Shown here piece after piece: positions 9,465-17,825 of a stretch of DNA of 64,000 nucleotides. Origin of the DNA: DAOTXN01 sp034435435 (GTDB lineage: Bacteria > Chloroflexota > Anaerolineae > S140-20); contig DAOTXN010000109.1 of NCBI GenBank assembly GCA_034435435.1, forward strand, positions 39,645-103,644, read 5' to 3'. The notes beneath the pieces were generated by a model that did no database searches, was not told the origin of the DNA, and worked only from the letters and a program-made list of their open reading frames with translations. Each line of letters starts with the position of its first letter. Position 1 is the first letter of the stretch. The position numbers and the translations under genes were made by a program.

Positions 9465-9530
9465 TTCGGTTCACCTCCTTTCTGTATAGATTTGGATAAA
9501 AAACCAGAAAAGCTCGAATAAACTGCTTAC

Positions 9531-9559
9531 ATTATATGGATTTAGGCCAGGTCTCGCAA
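9531..9559 (-). promoter_or_regulatory. Promoter of the flp pilin gene
   Basis: Minus-strand TTGCGA (9559-9554), 17-bp spacer, perfect TATAAT (9536-9531). It gives a leader of about 60 nt before the pilin ATG. A MITE-like element starts 21 bp upstream of the -35. Confidence 0.75.
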
Positions 9560-9580
9560 TAGGACTCTAGTACTGTTTGA

Positions 9581-9696
9581 CTAGCAGCCTGTCGGAGAAC
9601 CCTGTCATATAGGGCCTTGTGCCCGTTTTTGCTCATTTTGCGCCCATTTTGGACGCCCACAAGGGGCTAAATTACGTCTCTCTGATAGACTGCTAG
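9581..9696. mobile_element. MITE-like element, copy 1 (116 bp)
   Basis: Bounded by CTAG at both ends, with terminal inverted repeats CTAGCAGCCTGTCGGAGA / TCTCTGATAGACTGCTAG (15 of 18 match). The inner sequence matches copy 2 at 21908-22002 in reverse orientation, including GGGCCTTGTGCCCG and GACGCCCACAAGGGGC blocks. Copy 1 has about 20 bp extra in the middle. There is no ORF. The right end supplies the TAG stop codon of the histidine kinase gene (9693-9695). Confidence 0.8.
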
Positions 9697-10742
9697 GATA
9701 CGGGAATCTCAAAGCTCACTTTGGTTCCCCGTCCGATGCCGCTGTCAATATCGAGTGTGCCCCCTAGCATTTCTACACGCTCTCGCAACGTGGCTAGGCC
9801 AATGGTCTTGTGCTGTTCGACAGCCTGCAACACTTCGTCTACGTCAAATCCACTGCCGTTGTCCTCAACGCTGGCGCGCACCCAAGCATTGTCTATGTCG
9901 AGTGAGATTTCGATGCTGGTGCAGTGGGCGTGTTCCCATGCATTGGTGGTTAGCTCTTGGACGACGCGAAAGATGGTGGCCTCGTTGTGCGGCTCCAGGC
10001 GACGTTCCTGGCCGGTTACGGTCAAGTTGGTTGCGATGGCGCTCTTTTCCCGAAATCCCTCTACGTACTTTTTCAGCGTGGGGACGATTCCCAGATCGTC
10101 CAACATCATAGGGCGCAGGTCGAACATGAAACTGCGCACCTTTTGAAAAGTGGCGGTTACGGCTTCTCTCAGGCTGGCCAATTCTTCACGCGCCCGATTG
10201 GCGTCTTTGTCAAATAGGCGCTCACAGATTTCGGCCTGCAAAATGAGGTTGGTGAGCGCCTGGGCCGGGCCATCGTGCATTTCTTGCACTAGGAACTGGC
10301 GTTCGCGCTCCTGCGCTTCGATCACGCGCACAATGGCCGGCTGCGCCGGTCCGCCAGTGGCGCGCTTTTGGGTCTGTGAAAGACTCACGCCTTCGCCGGC
10401 CTCTAATAGCCGCCGTAATTGGTTGGCGAATCGCTGGAGGTTTTTTTGATCGCTTTGGAGTTTTTCAAGTTGGCCGCGCATCATGAAAAGGCGCTTTTGT
10501 GCATCCTGAAAGGCTTGGTAGGTCTTTTGAATGTCGTCGCGTGGCACGGTTTCAAAAGTGGCCTCGACCTGTTTCACCTTATTTGTAATTTGCGCATTGC
10601 GCTGGGCCAGCTTGTCCACTTCGCCGGTGCTCTGTTTGATGAGCACATCAATCTCCCGCAGCTCCAATTGGACCTGTTCGTATTCTTTGCGGCTTTCCTC
10701 GATTAGTGTCTCTAGCGGGGATTTGGTATCTTCTTCAGCCAT
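9693..10742 (-). CDS. NarL-family (HisKA_3) cytoplasmic sensor histidine kinase
   Basis: 349 aa. Residues 15-115 form a long heptad-rich coiled coil with no membrane helix. The HisKA_3 dimerisation helix has ERERQFLVQEMHDGPAQAL with phospho-accepting His156. The HATPase domain follows, with an N box (ELTTNAWEHA) and G boxes (DNGSGFD, IGLATLRERVEMLGG, GRGTK). It resembles DegS and other cytosolic kinases. It phosphorylates the response regulator encoded 16 bp upstream, with which it forms an operon. The last codon and stop run into the end of a MITE, so the very C terminus may have been reset by the insertion. Confidence 0.9.
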   Translation of the reverse strand: MAEEDTKSPLETLIEESRKEYEQVQLELREIDVLIKQSTGEVDKLAQRNAQITNKVKQVEATFETVPRDDIQKTYQAFQDAQKRLFMMRGQLEKLQSDQKNLQRFANQLRRLLEAGEGVSLSQTQKRATGGPAQPAIVRVIEAQERERQFLVQEMHDGPAQALTNLILQAEICERLFDKDANRAREELASLREAVTATFQKVRSFMFDLRPMMLDDLGIVPTLKKYVEGFREKSAIATNLTVTGQERRLEPHNEATIFRVVQELTTNAWEHAHCTSIEISLDIDNAWVRASVEDNGSGFDVDEVLQAVEQHKTIGLATLRERVEMLGGTLDIDSGIGRGTKVSFEIPVS

Positions 10743-10758
10743 ACTTTGCGGCTCCTGT

Positions 10759-11451
10759 CTAGCTTAAGGGCGCGTCTTGTAATCGCACCCAACCTCGTCT
10801 AAGAGCAAACACGGCGGCTTGCGTGCGATCTTCGACATCTAGCTTGCGCAAGATAGAGGTCATGTGGTTCTTGACCGTCTGGTGGCTGATGCCCAGGGTG
10901 TAGGCAATTTCCTTGTTGCTCAGGCCCTGTACGATCAACTTGAGTATTTCCATTTCGCGGGACGATAGAGGCAGAAATTTTTCATCCAGCTCTGTAACCA
11001 GTCCCCCAAATCGCTCAAAGGCTTCGGCCAACCAGCGCTCGATCTGCCGTCGATTCATCAATTGTTGGCCGACCACATAGTTCCCTTGGCTAACGTGCCG
11101 TATGGTGTCGATCAGGCGCTCTGGAGAGACGTCTTTGGGATAGTAGGCCGATGCGCCTGTCCGAATGGCGTGATAAATCTGCTCGTCGTCGTCATACGCG
11201 GTCAAGATGATGATGTAGATGTGGGGAAGCTCGTTCTTGATGTGGCGCGTGGCCTGCAGACCGTTAAGAATGGGAATATTGATGTCCATCACGACGACGT
11301 CGGGTTGGAGTGATTGGGCAAAGGCTATCGCTTCTGCTCCGTCTTGGGCTTCACCGATAACTCGTAGGTCGCTTGCTGCCGAGAGAATGTTTCGCAGACC
11401 GTCACGGAAGACCGGATGGTCGTCCACGATGAGCACCTTGATCTCGTTCAT
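10759..11451 (-). CDS. NarL/FixJ-family response regulator
   Basis: 230 aa. The receiver domain has the acidic pair D10-D11, phospho-acceptor D56 (VVVMDINIP), T/A switch residues and the conserved Lys in YYPKDV. A linker leads to a LuxR-type helix-turn-helix (LSSREMEILKLIVQGLSNKEIA, then TVKNHMTSILRKL). The start is set at MNEIKV; the frame opens 11 codons earlier, but those residues (GPGTRYER) do not look like receiver sequence. It is the cognate regulator of the DegS-like kinase that follows. Target genes are unknown; the pilin and surface genes next door are candidates by position only. Confidence 0.9.
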   Translation of the reverse strand: MNEIKVLIVDDHPVFRDGLRNILSAASDLRVIGEAQDGAEAIAFAQSLQPDVVVMDINIPILNGLQATRHIKNELPHIYIIILTAYDDDEQIYHAIRTGASAYYPKDVSPERLIDTIRHVSQGNYVVGQQLMNRRQIERWLAEAFERFGGLVTELDEKFLPLSSREMEILKLIVQGLSNKEIAYTLGISHQTVKNHMTSILRKLDVEDRTQAAVFALRRGWVRLQDAPLS

Positions 11452-11547
11452 ACGCTCGTACCTTGTTCCAGGCCCCGGGATCAATAGTTGCCAAGTACCC
11501 TGAAACAGTATACCATAAAACTTGACCCTTTGGTAGCCTGGTTGCTT

Positions 11548-12645
11548 TTACGTCGCTGGAATGAGGAGCTTTTGTCCGGCATACAAAGGAGTGCCCGGCG
11601 GCAGGTTGTTAAAAGTCATGATGTCACGATATCGCATCTGGTCATGAAGGAATTTGCCGGAAATGCCTGCCCACGTGTCGCCGGGCTGCACGATATATTC
11701 CAACGCCTTCTTCGCGCCGGCGTTTTTTATCGGGTCCACAAAGGCTTGCAGCACGGTTCCTCGGTCGGCGTTCGACGCGAGTCTACCGGCTTTGACCTCC
11801 TTGTCTTTCAGACGCTGAATCAAATCTGCATCTATGCTTTGTGTTGCACCATGCCCCAACGTAACGGGTTGTTCAGTTGACATTTCCTCTTCTCCTTCCT
11901 CTGTCAGGGGGATGCGTAATTTCTGGCCGACGTAAAGCGGTGCGCCGGTCGCCAGGTGGTTGAAAACCAAAATCTCGGCGTAGCGACTTTGGTCGCCGTA
12001 AAACTTGGCGGCCAAAGCGCTCCACGTATCGCCGGGCTGCACGGTGTACGCGACGGCGCGCGCCACATCTTCCGGCTGCGGCGGGGTTTCTTCCATTTTG
12101 CCACTGGCGGGCACAATGACTGCGTTGTTGGGATTGGGTGCGCTGGCGGTGCGCACGTTGCTCCAGGCCAGGTTGAACAGAACTTCGCTCCAGGCTTTTT
12201 TGTGTCCTTCTTGGCGGCGCGGCGGCCAATAGTTGGGATCGTTGATGTAGATGTTGCCGTTGCCATAACCGACGACCAGGACAAAGTGAGGGCCGCTAAA
12301 ACCGTCTTGGGTGGATACCCCTGGCTCGATTTGTGACCAATAGCTGTATTTGACCAATGCGATGGCGGGTTTGCCCTCGTCAATCCACCGCTTTAGATCG
12401 TTGAGTGAATGGTTGGCGCCATATTTCAAGGTGAGGTCGTAATCCCGGGCGATGGCCTGCAATTGGCCAAAGCCAATGTACCGGCCTGGCTCGACGCCGC
12501 TGGCAGCGAACAGGTCGTTGATGCTGACTTGATGACCGTAATAGCCCAACACCATAGCCAAACAGGCCGGACCACAATCGGTGGTACTGTTGTTTGCATC
12601 CGCGTCCCATTGAGAACGGTAAGGCACGTTTAGGATTCTGCTCAC
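11548..12645 (-). CDS. C39-like cysteine peptidase with two LysM domains
   Basis: 365 aa. Residues 1-165 match the Peptidase_C39_2 fold: NVPYRSQWD, catalytic Cys in TTDCGPACLAMVLGYYG (Cys24), His in GPHFVLVVGY, and Asp in INDPN. Two LysM modules follow (about 200-250 and 318-365), each with YTVQPGDTW or YIVQPGDTW and an LYxGQKLxIP ending. LysM binds peptidoglycan GlcNAc. There is no recognisable signal peptide or membrane helix, which is odd for a wall-binding enzyme; non-classical export or an intracellular scaffold role are options. A 79-aa coiled-coil gene lies 33 bp upstream. Confidence 0.85.
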   Translation of the reverse strand: MSRILNVPYRSQWDADANNSTTDCGPACLAMVLGYYGHQVSINDLFAASGVEPGRYIGFGQLQAIARDYDLTLKYGANHSLNDLKRWIDEGKPAIALVKYSYWSQIEPGVSTQDGFSGPHFVLVVGYGNGNIYINDPNYWPPRRQEGHKKAWSEVLFNLAWSNVRTASAPNPNNAVIVPASGKMEETPPQPEDVARAVAYTVQPGDTWSALAAKFYGDQSRYAEILVFNHLATGAPLYVGQKLRIPLTEEGEEEMSTEQPVTLGHGATQSIDADLIQRLKDKEVKAGRLASNADRGTVLQAFVDPIKNAGAKKALEYIVQPGDTWAGISGKFLHDQMRYRDIMTFNNLPPGTPLYAGQKLLIPAT

Positions 12646-12678
12646 CTCTTTTCCTCCCTCAGCGCCGGCCTGTTACTC

Positions 12679-12918
12679 TCACCCGGCCAAATGGGTCAAT
12701 CTTTCCTCCAGCGATGCAATTTTCTGTTCCAGTTCGGCTACACGCTCGCGCAACACAACGACCTCTTCCATGTGTAGTTCAAAGTTGACGGCGGCTGCGG
12801 CCATTTCGGGATCATAGCCAGCCTCGAGATACGATTGCAATCGGAGTTGGGCTTCAAATTCGTCCAGGCCTTGATCCAACCAGGCAAGTTGCAGCTTGAC
12901 CAGTTCCGATGATACCAA
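12679..12918 (-). CDS. Small coiled-coil protein, unknown function
   Basis: 79 aa with a helical N-terminal half and a C-terminal leucine-heptad coiled coil (about 48-76, EEVVVLRERVAELEQKIASLEERL). No family recognised. It is probably co-transcribed with the LysM peptidase gene, 33 bp downstream. Coding potential is supported by length, the heptad pattern and position, but not by homology. Confidence 0.6.
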   Translation of the reverse strand: MVSSELVKLQLAWLDQGLDEFEAQLRLQSYLEAGYDPEMAAAAVNFELHMEEVVVLRERVAELEQKIASLEERLTHLAG

Positions 12919-13084
12919 TTCCTATCTCCTCAAAGTGGGGTTTTCCGAACTGCCGGAGTTTTCCAGCCAACTCTATTTTGTCACACAATGGTCGGTTTGG
13001 CAAGTGCAGGCGCCCTAGTACTGCCCTAAAGAGCGCGCGAACAAGCAGCGCGCCAGCATAGGCATTTCTTTCGCGTCCGTATTT

Positions 13085-13873
13085 TCAAAACAGACGGGGT
13101 TGAAGCGGCTCGTCATCTACCGGCTCTAGCGGTTGGCCCAAACGCTCTAAAAAGCCGCGCGCGCTGGCCGGCGAGTGGCCCGCCCAGTGATTGTTAAAAT
13201 AGCCATAAACGGTGCAGCCTTGCTTGAGAAAACGGACCACGCGCTCGGCCCACCAATCTTCTTCGTCGCGCCGGTCCAACTGGATACGGTCAAAGTGCTG
13301 CAGATCTGCGCGCCGCCCCAGCCAGCGAATATAGACCAAGTCTGCGGTAACGTCTTCGCGCCGGGGCATGTAATACAGGTCGTGCAGGGCCAGCGCCACG
13401 CCTCGCGCCTTGAGCACATCGCACAACTCCGTTTCGTACCAGTCGCGATTGCGCACCTCGACGGCAAATTGCACATCGGTCGGCAACCCATCCAGGTAAC
13501 GCGATAACGCGTTCAAACGTTCGGGGCCGAATTCGTAGGAGAACTGGAGCAACAACGGTCCCAATTTATGGCCCAGGGCGCGCATCGTCTGCAGGAAAAC
13601 AGCGGTGAGTTCCTCACAGTCTACCAGCATACGCTGGTGCGTGATGACCTGTGGGAACTTGGCTGCGAAACGAAAACCCTCCGGCGCGCGGCGGCCCCAA
13701 CCTGCTACCGTGGCGCGCTTGGGAACACCGTAAAACGTGGTGTCGATTTCGACGGTCCGGAACCGGCGGCTATAATACTCCAGATATTGGCTGGCCGGCG
13801 TATTGTGCGGGAAAAACGCGCCCACCCAGTCTCTAAAGGCAAAGCCTTGCGTGCCGATGAATAGATTGGTCAT
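13085..13873 (-). CDS. DUF72 (YecE-like) TIM-barrel protein
   Basis: 262 aa covering the whole DUF72 family: start FIGTQGFAFRDWVGAFFP, then YSRRFRTVEIDTTFYG, FRFAAKFPQVITH, LGPLLLQFSYEF, FAVEVRNRDWY, VYIRWLGR, and C-terminal VYGYFNNHWAGHSPASA. The fold is a TIM barrel of unknown enzymology, with conserved residues around a putative metal or phosphate site. Its start lies 7 bp after the MBL-fold gene stop, so it is the last gene of a MaoC-MBL-DUF72 operon. Confidence 0.9.
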   Translation of the reverse strand: MTNLFIGTQGFAFRDWVGAFFPHNTPASQYLEYYSRRFRTVEIDTTFYGVPKRATVAGWGRRAPEGFRFAAKFPQVITHQRMLVDCEELTAVFLQTMRALGHKLGPLLLQFSYEFGPERLNALSRYLDGLPTDVQFAVEVRNRDWYETELCDVLKARGVALALHDLYYMPRREDVTADLVYIRWLGRRADLQHFDRIQLDRRDEEDWWAERVVRFLKQGCTVYGYFNNHWAGHSPASARGFLERLGQPLEPVDDEPLQPRLF

Positions 13874-13880
13874 AGCGGTT

Positions 13881-14870
13881 CTACGTTTTACGCTCCCAGA
13901 ACACTCTTTTGTCCCTGCGCTGCGCTGTCACCGCGCCTTGCGCCTCCAGCCATTCCAGGTGGGCCAATGTCTCCGAGATGGCGAGAAAGTACTCTGCAGG
14001 TTCCAAGCGTCGAAAGAGCGTCTGGCTCAAGGCAAAGACCGTTTGCCGGCCATGGTCTAACGCGGCCAGAATCTTTGCGCCACGGCGTCTATGAAAGGCC
14101 AATCGTTGTGCGATAAGCGCCCGATGGTCATAAATCGGCTCGCCATGACCGGGCCAGGCTACCGCGATGTCCAGCCCAGCCGTGCGCTCCAGCGAAGCGA
14201 CATAGTCCACCAACGAGCGCCGCCGCTGGGTCTGGCCGGGGAGCGGCGGCTCGAACAACGGATTGGAGCTGATGTCGCGCAGCAGGTGGTCGTTCGAGAG
14301 AAACAAGCGCATTTCCGGCTGATAGAAGCACAGCAACCCCCCGGTATGGCCGGGCATGGCGTATACTTGCCACGTGCACCTGGCCAGCGTCAGCGCATCC
14401 CCTTCATTCAAAGGTCGAACCGACGGCGCCGACGTGGCAAAGCGGCTATAGCCGCGCGTCATCTCGGTGATGGCCGCCCGCACCTCCGGCGGCGCACCCG
14501 ATTCGATGAGCATCTGCTCGTAAAAAGCCCTGCGACTGGCGCGTTCGGCCGCATAGTCCTCCAGCGCCGGGCGGCTGTGCGGGTGCGCATAGACGGTCGC
14601 GCCGGAAATCTCGGCGATGTCGCCTGCCAACCCATGATGGTCGGCGTGGGCGTGGGTGATAATGATCCGCCCCACGTCGGCCAACGTGTAACCGAGCTCG
14701 GCCAGGCCGCTTTCTAGCGCCACGCGGGCCTCGGCGGTGCGCGGGCCGGTGTCAATGAGGGTGAGCGGTTCGGCCTCGCCGTGCGCCAGATACACATTCA
14801 CCGGTCCCACCGGGAAAGGCGTGGGGAGGGTGAGTTGATGCAGGTTGGAAAGCAGGGGCGTGAGGGTCAT
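13881..14870 (-). CDS. MBL-fold metallo-hydrolase
   Basis: 329 aa. Metal ligands are visible: THAHADHHG (HxHxDH motif), a later His in MPGHTGG, Asp in FLSNDHLL, and a C-terminal GHGEP. The C-terminal 90 residues form a helical DUF/winged-helix-like cap seen in glyoxalase-II-like enzymes (AILAALDHGRQTVFALSQTLF). The ATG at 14870 is chosen because it starts just after the MaoC stop and the conserved strand follows at once; the longer frame would overlap MaoC. A zinc hydrolase of thioester or phosphoester bonds is likely; substrate unknown. The MaoC neighbour hints at acyl-CoA metabolism. Confidence 0.88.
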   Translation of the reverse strand: MTLTPLLSNLHQLTLPTPFPVGPVNVYLAHGEAEPLTLIDTGPRTAEARVALESGLAELGYTLADVGRIIITHAHADHHGLAGDIAEISGATVYAHPHSRPALEDYAAERASRRAFYEQMLIESGAPPEVRAAITEMTRGYSRFATSAPSVRPLNEGDALTLARCTWQVYAMPGHTGGLLCFYQPEMRLFLSNDHLLRDISSNPLFEPPLPGQTQRRRSLVDYVASLERTAGLDIAVAWPGHGEPIYDHRALIAQRLAFHRRRGAKILAALDHGRQTVFALSQTLFRRLEPAEYFLAISETLAHLEWLEAQGAVTAQRRDKRVFWERKT

Positions 14871-14884
14871 TCCATTCGGTAAAC

Positions 14885-15355
14885 TCACGCCGCAGCGGGT
14901 TTGCTGGCGACCAGCACCACCCACTGGCCCCGCGCCACGACCTTGTCTTCCTGGTTCAAGAGCTGCACGTCCAGCGCGACCGAACCGCCGCCCAACCGGC
15001 GCATTTCCTTCAACTCGGTCACGCTGGCTTGAACGTGAACGGTGTCGCCGATGAAAATGGGCAGGCTGAACTTCCAGCTCAGCTCGCGGAAAGCCAGCAC
15101 GGTGCCTTCTATAAAGCCCAATTGGGCGGCCAGGCCGCTGGCAATCGACAGCCCCAACAGGCCGTGGACCACTCGCTGGCCGAACATGCTCTGGCGTGAA
15201 TATTCGGCGTCGGTGTGAATCTGATTATAGTCGCCGGAGACGCCGGCAAAGTTGACCACATCGGCTTCGGTAATCGTGCGGCCGGCGCTGATCACCGTGT
15301 CGCCAGGTTGAAACTCTTCGAAATAGCGGCCTCGGGGTTGATAGGCTTCGGGCAT
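14885..15355 (-). CDS. MaoC-family (R)-hydratase
   Basis: 156 aa, a single hot-dog domain. It has the hydratase 2 signature ITEADVVNFAGVSGDYNQIHTD (catalytic Asp and His), then FGQRVVHGLLGLSIASGL. MaoC enzymes hydrate enoyl-CoA in beta-oxidation or related acyl pathways. The ATG at 15355 is preceded by GAGGAGA at 5 nt. The gene is divergent from prmA across a 165-bp gap and starts the MaoC-MBL-DUF72 operon. Confidence 0.88.
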   Translation of the reverse strand: MPEAYQPRGRYFEEFQPGDTVISAGRTITEADVVNFAGVSGDYNQIHTDAEYSRQSMFGQRVVHGLLGLSIASGLAAQLGFIEGTVLAFRELSWKFSLPIFIGDTVHVQASVTELKEMRRLGGGSVALDVQLLNQEDKVVARGQWVVLVASKPAAA

Positions 15356-15467
15356 TGTGTCTCCTCGTTTGAATGTTTTACCGACTGCTCCTTGATAATA
15401 CAAAGGGATTTTAGCATCTCCCGGCTTGGCTGGCAAGCCGGGATAAGGTATACTGGCTTCGGTGAAT

Positions 15468-15496
15468 CCTCCCGCAGGTTTGCGACCTGCGGGAGG
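15468..15496. repeat. Short perfect palindrome upstream of prmA
   Basis: 12-bp perfect inverted repeat with a 5-nt loop (CCTCCCGCAGGT / ACCTGCGGGAGG). It shares the CAGGT...ACCTG core with the palindrome at 21086-21118. It ends 25 bp before the prmA start, inside the likely leader. Confidence 0.7.
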
Positions 15497-15520
15497 GTAA
15501 GAACTTGCAGGAGCTGTACA

Positions 15521-16399
15521 ATGGAGTGGCTACAAGTCAGTGTGGAAGTAGAGGCAGAAACCGCCGAGGCCGTGGCCGATGTACTGAGTCGCTTTGCGCC
15601 CAACGGCGTGGCGATAGAGATGTTGAGCGCAGGGCAAACGAGCGTTGCGGAGCAGGCGGCGGTGAAGGCTTTTTTGCCTGTCGGGCTGGATACCCCCAAC
15701 ATCCAGAGGCAGGTAGAGGAAGCGTTGTGGCATTTGGGACAGATTGCGCCGATTCCCGCGCCGACCTTTACTGTTGTGGTCGAGGCCAATTGGGCCGATG
15801 CCTGGAAAGAGCATTTTCATCCGTTGCGCGTCGGTCAGCGCATCGTGATCAAGCCCACGTGGCGCGAGTTTGAGAGCCATCCCGGCGACATCGTTATCGA
15901 GCTGGATCCGGGCATGGCTTTTGGCACAGGGCTACACCCCACCACGCAGATGTGCCTGCTGGCGCTAGAGGGGCGCGTGCAACCGGGGATGACGGTGCTG
16001 GACATGGGCACGGGATCGGGGATTCTGGCGGTGGCCGCGGCCAGGCTGGGAGCCGAGCGTGTGCTGGCCCTGGACAACGACCCTGTAGCGGTCCAGGCTG
16101 CCCAGGAGAACGTCGTGCGCAACGGCGTCGCCGACGTGGTGACAGTGGCCGAAGGGTCGCTCGATCAGGTTGCGGGCGTTTTTGATTTGGTTGTAGTCAA
16201 TATTTTATCCAGAGTTATTCTGGAATTGGTCGAAAGAGGATTAGCAGATCACGTCAAGATGGGAGGCGCGTGGGTTGCGGCGGGGATCATCGACTCTCAA
16301 GCGGCGGAGGTGGAGGCGGCGTTAAGAGCCGCCGGGTTGCACGTAACCGAACACCAACAGGTCGCCGACTGGGTGGCGCTCATCGGAAAGCGGGTATAG
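15521..16399 (+). CDS. prmA: Ribosomal protein L11 methyltransferase
   Basis: 292 aa, normal length for PrmA. The N-terminal substrate-recognition domain (MEWLQVSVEV..., WADAWKEHFHPLRVG) is followed by a class I SAM methyltransferase domain with PGMAFGTGLHPTTQMCL, LDMGTGSGILAVAAARLG and the NIL motif in VVVNIL. It trimethylates L11 (rplK product). The open frame extends about 100 codons upstream, but AGGAG 8 nt before the ATG at 15521 and the family N terminus set the start. It converges on infA. Confidence 0.93.
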   Translation: MEWLQVSVEVEAETAEAVADVLSRFAPNGVAIEMLSAGQTSVAEQAAVKAFLPVGLDTPNIQRQVEEALWHLGQIAPIPAPTFTVVVEANWADAWKEHFHPLRVGQRIVIKPTWREFESHPGDIVIELDPGMAFGTGLHPTTQMCLLALEGRVQPGMTVLDMGTGSGILAVAAARLGAERVLALDNDPVAVQAAQENVVRNGVADVVTVAEGSLDQVAGVFDLVVVNILSRVILELVERGLADHVKMGGAWVAAGIIDSQAAEVEAALRAAGLHVTEHQQVADWVALIGKRV

Positions 16400-16455
16400 A
16401 AGATAGCTTGACCGAAAGGTGGTCAAATGCTCAACCGGGGATCGAGCGGCACCCA

Positions 16456-16692
16456 TCAGGCTACGACGCGGCGCTTGTAACGGTAGGTGATGCGGCCGCG
16501 ACTCAGGTCGTAGGGCGTGAGTTCCACGCGCACCCGGTCGCCCAACAAGATGCGGATATAATACTTGCGCATCTTGCCCGACAAATAGGCCAGCACCGAA
16601 TGCCCGTTGTCCAGCTCGACCCGGAATTGCGTGCCCGGCAACGCTTCAATGATGGTGCCTTCTACTTCAACTTTATCATCTTGCTTGGGCAT
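16456..16692 (-). CDS. infA: Translation initiation factor IF-1
   Basis: 78 aa, an S1/OB-fold protein of standard length: VEVEGTIIEALPGTQFRVELDNGHSVLAYLSGKMRK, then ILLGDRVRVELTPYDLSRGRITYR. It binds the ribosomal A site during initiation. Here it lies outside a ribosomal-protein operon, downstream of carD and rpsU. Confidence 0.96.
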   Translation of the reverse strand: MPKQDDKVEVEGTIIEALPGTQFRVELDNGHSVLAYLSGKMRKYYIRILLGDRVRVELTPYDLSRGRITYRYKRRVVA

Positions 16693-16723
16693 AGACGCTT
16701 TCTCTCTTCTCCTCTTGCGAAAA

Positions 16724-17221
16724 TCAAACCGATTCGTCGGGCGCGTTCAAGGTCTCCAGGACCGATGCGACCTGACTTTGAGCTGCCTCGACGTCAATCC
16801 CTTGACTCAGGGCGATCTCCCCTGCTAAAAAGCCTTGAGCCTGGCGGTAAAGTTTCTGGTCGGCTTCGGTCAATCTTTCTTCTCGTTCTCGGTAGGCCAG
16901 GTCGCGCACGGCTTCACTAATTTTGCGTACATCGCCGCTGCGGAGGTCGGTGCTGATCAATTCCTGGCGCTCCCGATGATCACTAGACAACATGGTCGGT
17001 TCCGAAGTGAGCACATCGAGCACTTGCTCGGGCTGCTTAACCGGTGGGCGCAGCCCTAACTCATCGGCGCGTGCTACTGGTACCATCAAAGTGCCCGCTT
17101 GCGTGAGCAACTCTATGATATAGTAGGTGCGCTGCTGTTCCCCTACTTGCTTTTCTTCAATCGTAACAATAGTACCAGCGCCATAAGCTGGATGGATGAC
17201 CTTATCTCCAACGTTGAACAC
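16724..17221 (-). CDS. CarD-family RNA polymerase-binding regulator
   Basis: 165 aa. The N-terminal CarD/CdnL RNAP-interacting domain (NVGDKVIHPAYGAGTIVTIEEKQV..., MVPVARADELGLRP) is followed by an all-helical domain with the RQ.L..DL.SGD..K..E.VRDL signature. CarD proteins stabilise open complexes, mostly at rRNA and ribosomal promoters. A GTG at 17221 is chosen: GGGAGGG lies 5 nt upstream and the conserved NVGDKV follows directly. The frame continues 20 codons upstream without conserved sequence. Flanking rpsU and infA fit a growth-rate-linked operon. Confidence 0.88.
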   Translation of the reverse strand: MFNVGDKVIHPAYGAGTIVTIEEKQVGEQQRTYYIIELLTQAGTLMVPVARADELGLRPPVKQPEQVLDVLTSEPTMLSSDHRERQELISTDLRSGDVRKISEAVRDLAYREREERLTEADQKLYRQAQGFLAGEIALSQGIDVEAAQSQVASVLETLNAPDESV

Positions 17222-17277
17222 CTTACCCTCCCGCGTTATATCATGAGCGCCAATGTCGGGCAAACAAGCCAGACGGC

Positions 17278-17487
17278 TCAACGATCTTGCCAGTGCTGTT
17301 CCTGGCGTTGACGCCGCCTCGCCCGGCGAATCGCTTTCTTTTTCTGTAATCTGCGCACTTCGCTGGGGCTCATGTACCAGCGCTTACGGCGAACGTCCTG
17401 GAGAACACCGCTATCACCGACCTTTTTTCGAAAGCGCCGGAGCAGGCTCTCCGGCGATTCATTAGGACGTAATTCCACTCTTGCCAT
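17278..17487 (-). CDS. rpsU: Ribosomal protein bS21
   Basis: 69 aa, strongly basic, with the bS21 pattern ESPESLLRRFRKKVGDSGVL and a C-terminal Arg/Lys-rich helix (KKKAIRRARRR). It is the first gene after a consensus promoter, with an unusually long leader of about 235 nt and GGAGG upstream of its ATG. Confidence 0.92.
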   Translation of the reverse strand: MARVELRPNESPESLLRRFRKKVGDSGVLQDVRRKRWYMSPSEVRRLQKKKAIRRARRRQRQEQHWQDR

Positions 17488-17730
17488 ACACCTTTACCTC
17501 CATCGCGCCATTAGATAAAACCGTTACACCCCGATCATCACTCCGGCAAGAAAAATCGGCGCTCCTGCTCTTTGAGAGAAAGGACAGGTGCACCGAGTTG
17601 AGAAGACGCTTATTCAAGTGGTTAAACGCTTTCGTCAGTTGCTGTCTCTCCGGTTAGCGCCAACTAGCTTGCATCTGCGGCGAAAGTGGACTCACTCAGC
17701 AACACCGTGTCTCCCTGGCCTCGCACTCTA

Positions 17731-17759
17731 ATTGTACACCCGCGACACAACCTTGTCAA
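17731..17759 (-). promoter_or_regulatory. Consensus promoter of rpsU-carD-infA
   Basis: Minus strand: perfect TTGACA (17759-17754), 17-bp spacer, TACAAT (17736-17731). The 338-bp gap 17488-17825 holds this promoter, a leader of about 235 nt without a credible ORF, and the short upstream region of mutL. Confidence 0.85.
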
Positions 17760-17825
17760 ATGGTTAAAGGCTGACTTGCAACGCGCGAGTTGCTTCATAA
17801 AGCCGGGTGTGATAAAGTAGGGCGT

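Noticed and set aside
15215..15520. 102-codon upstream extension of prmA
   Set aside because: It overlaps the divergent MaoC gene and includes a palindrome; the PrmA N terminus begins at 15521.
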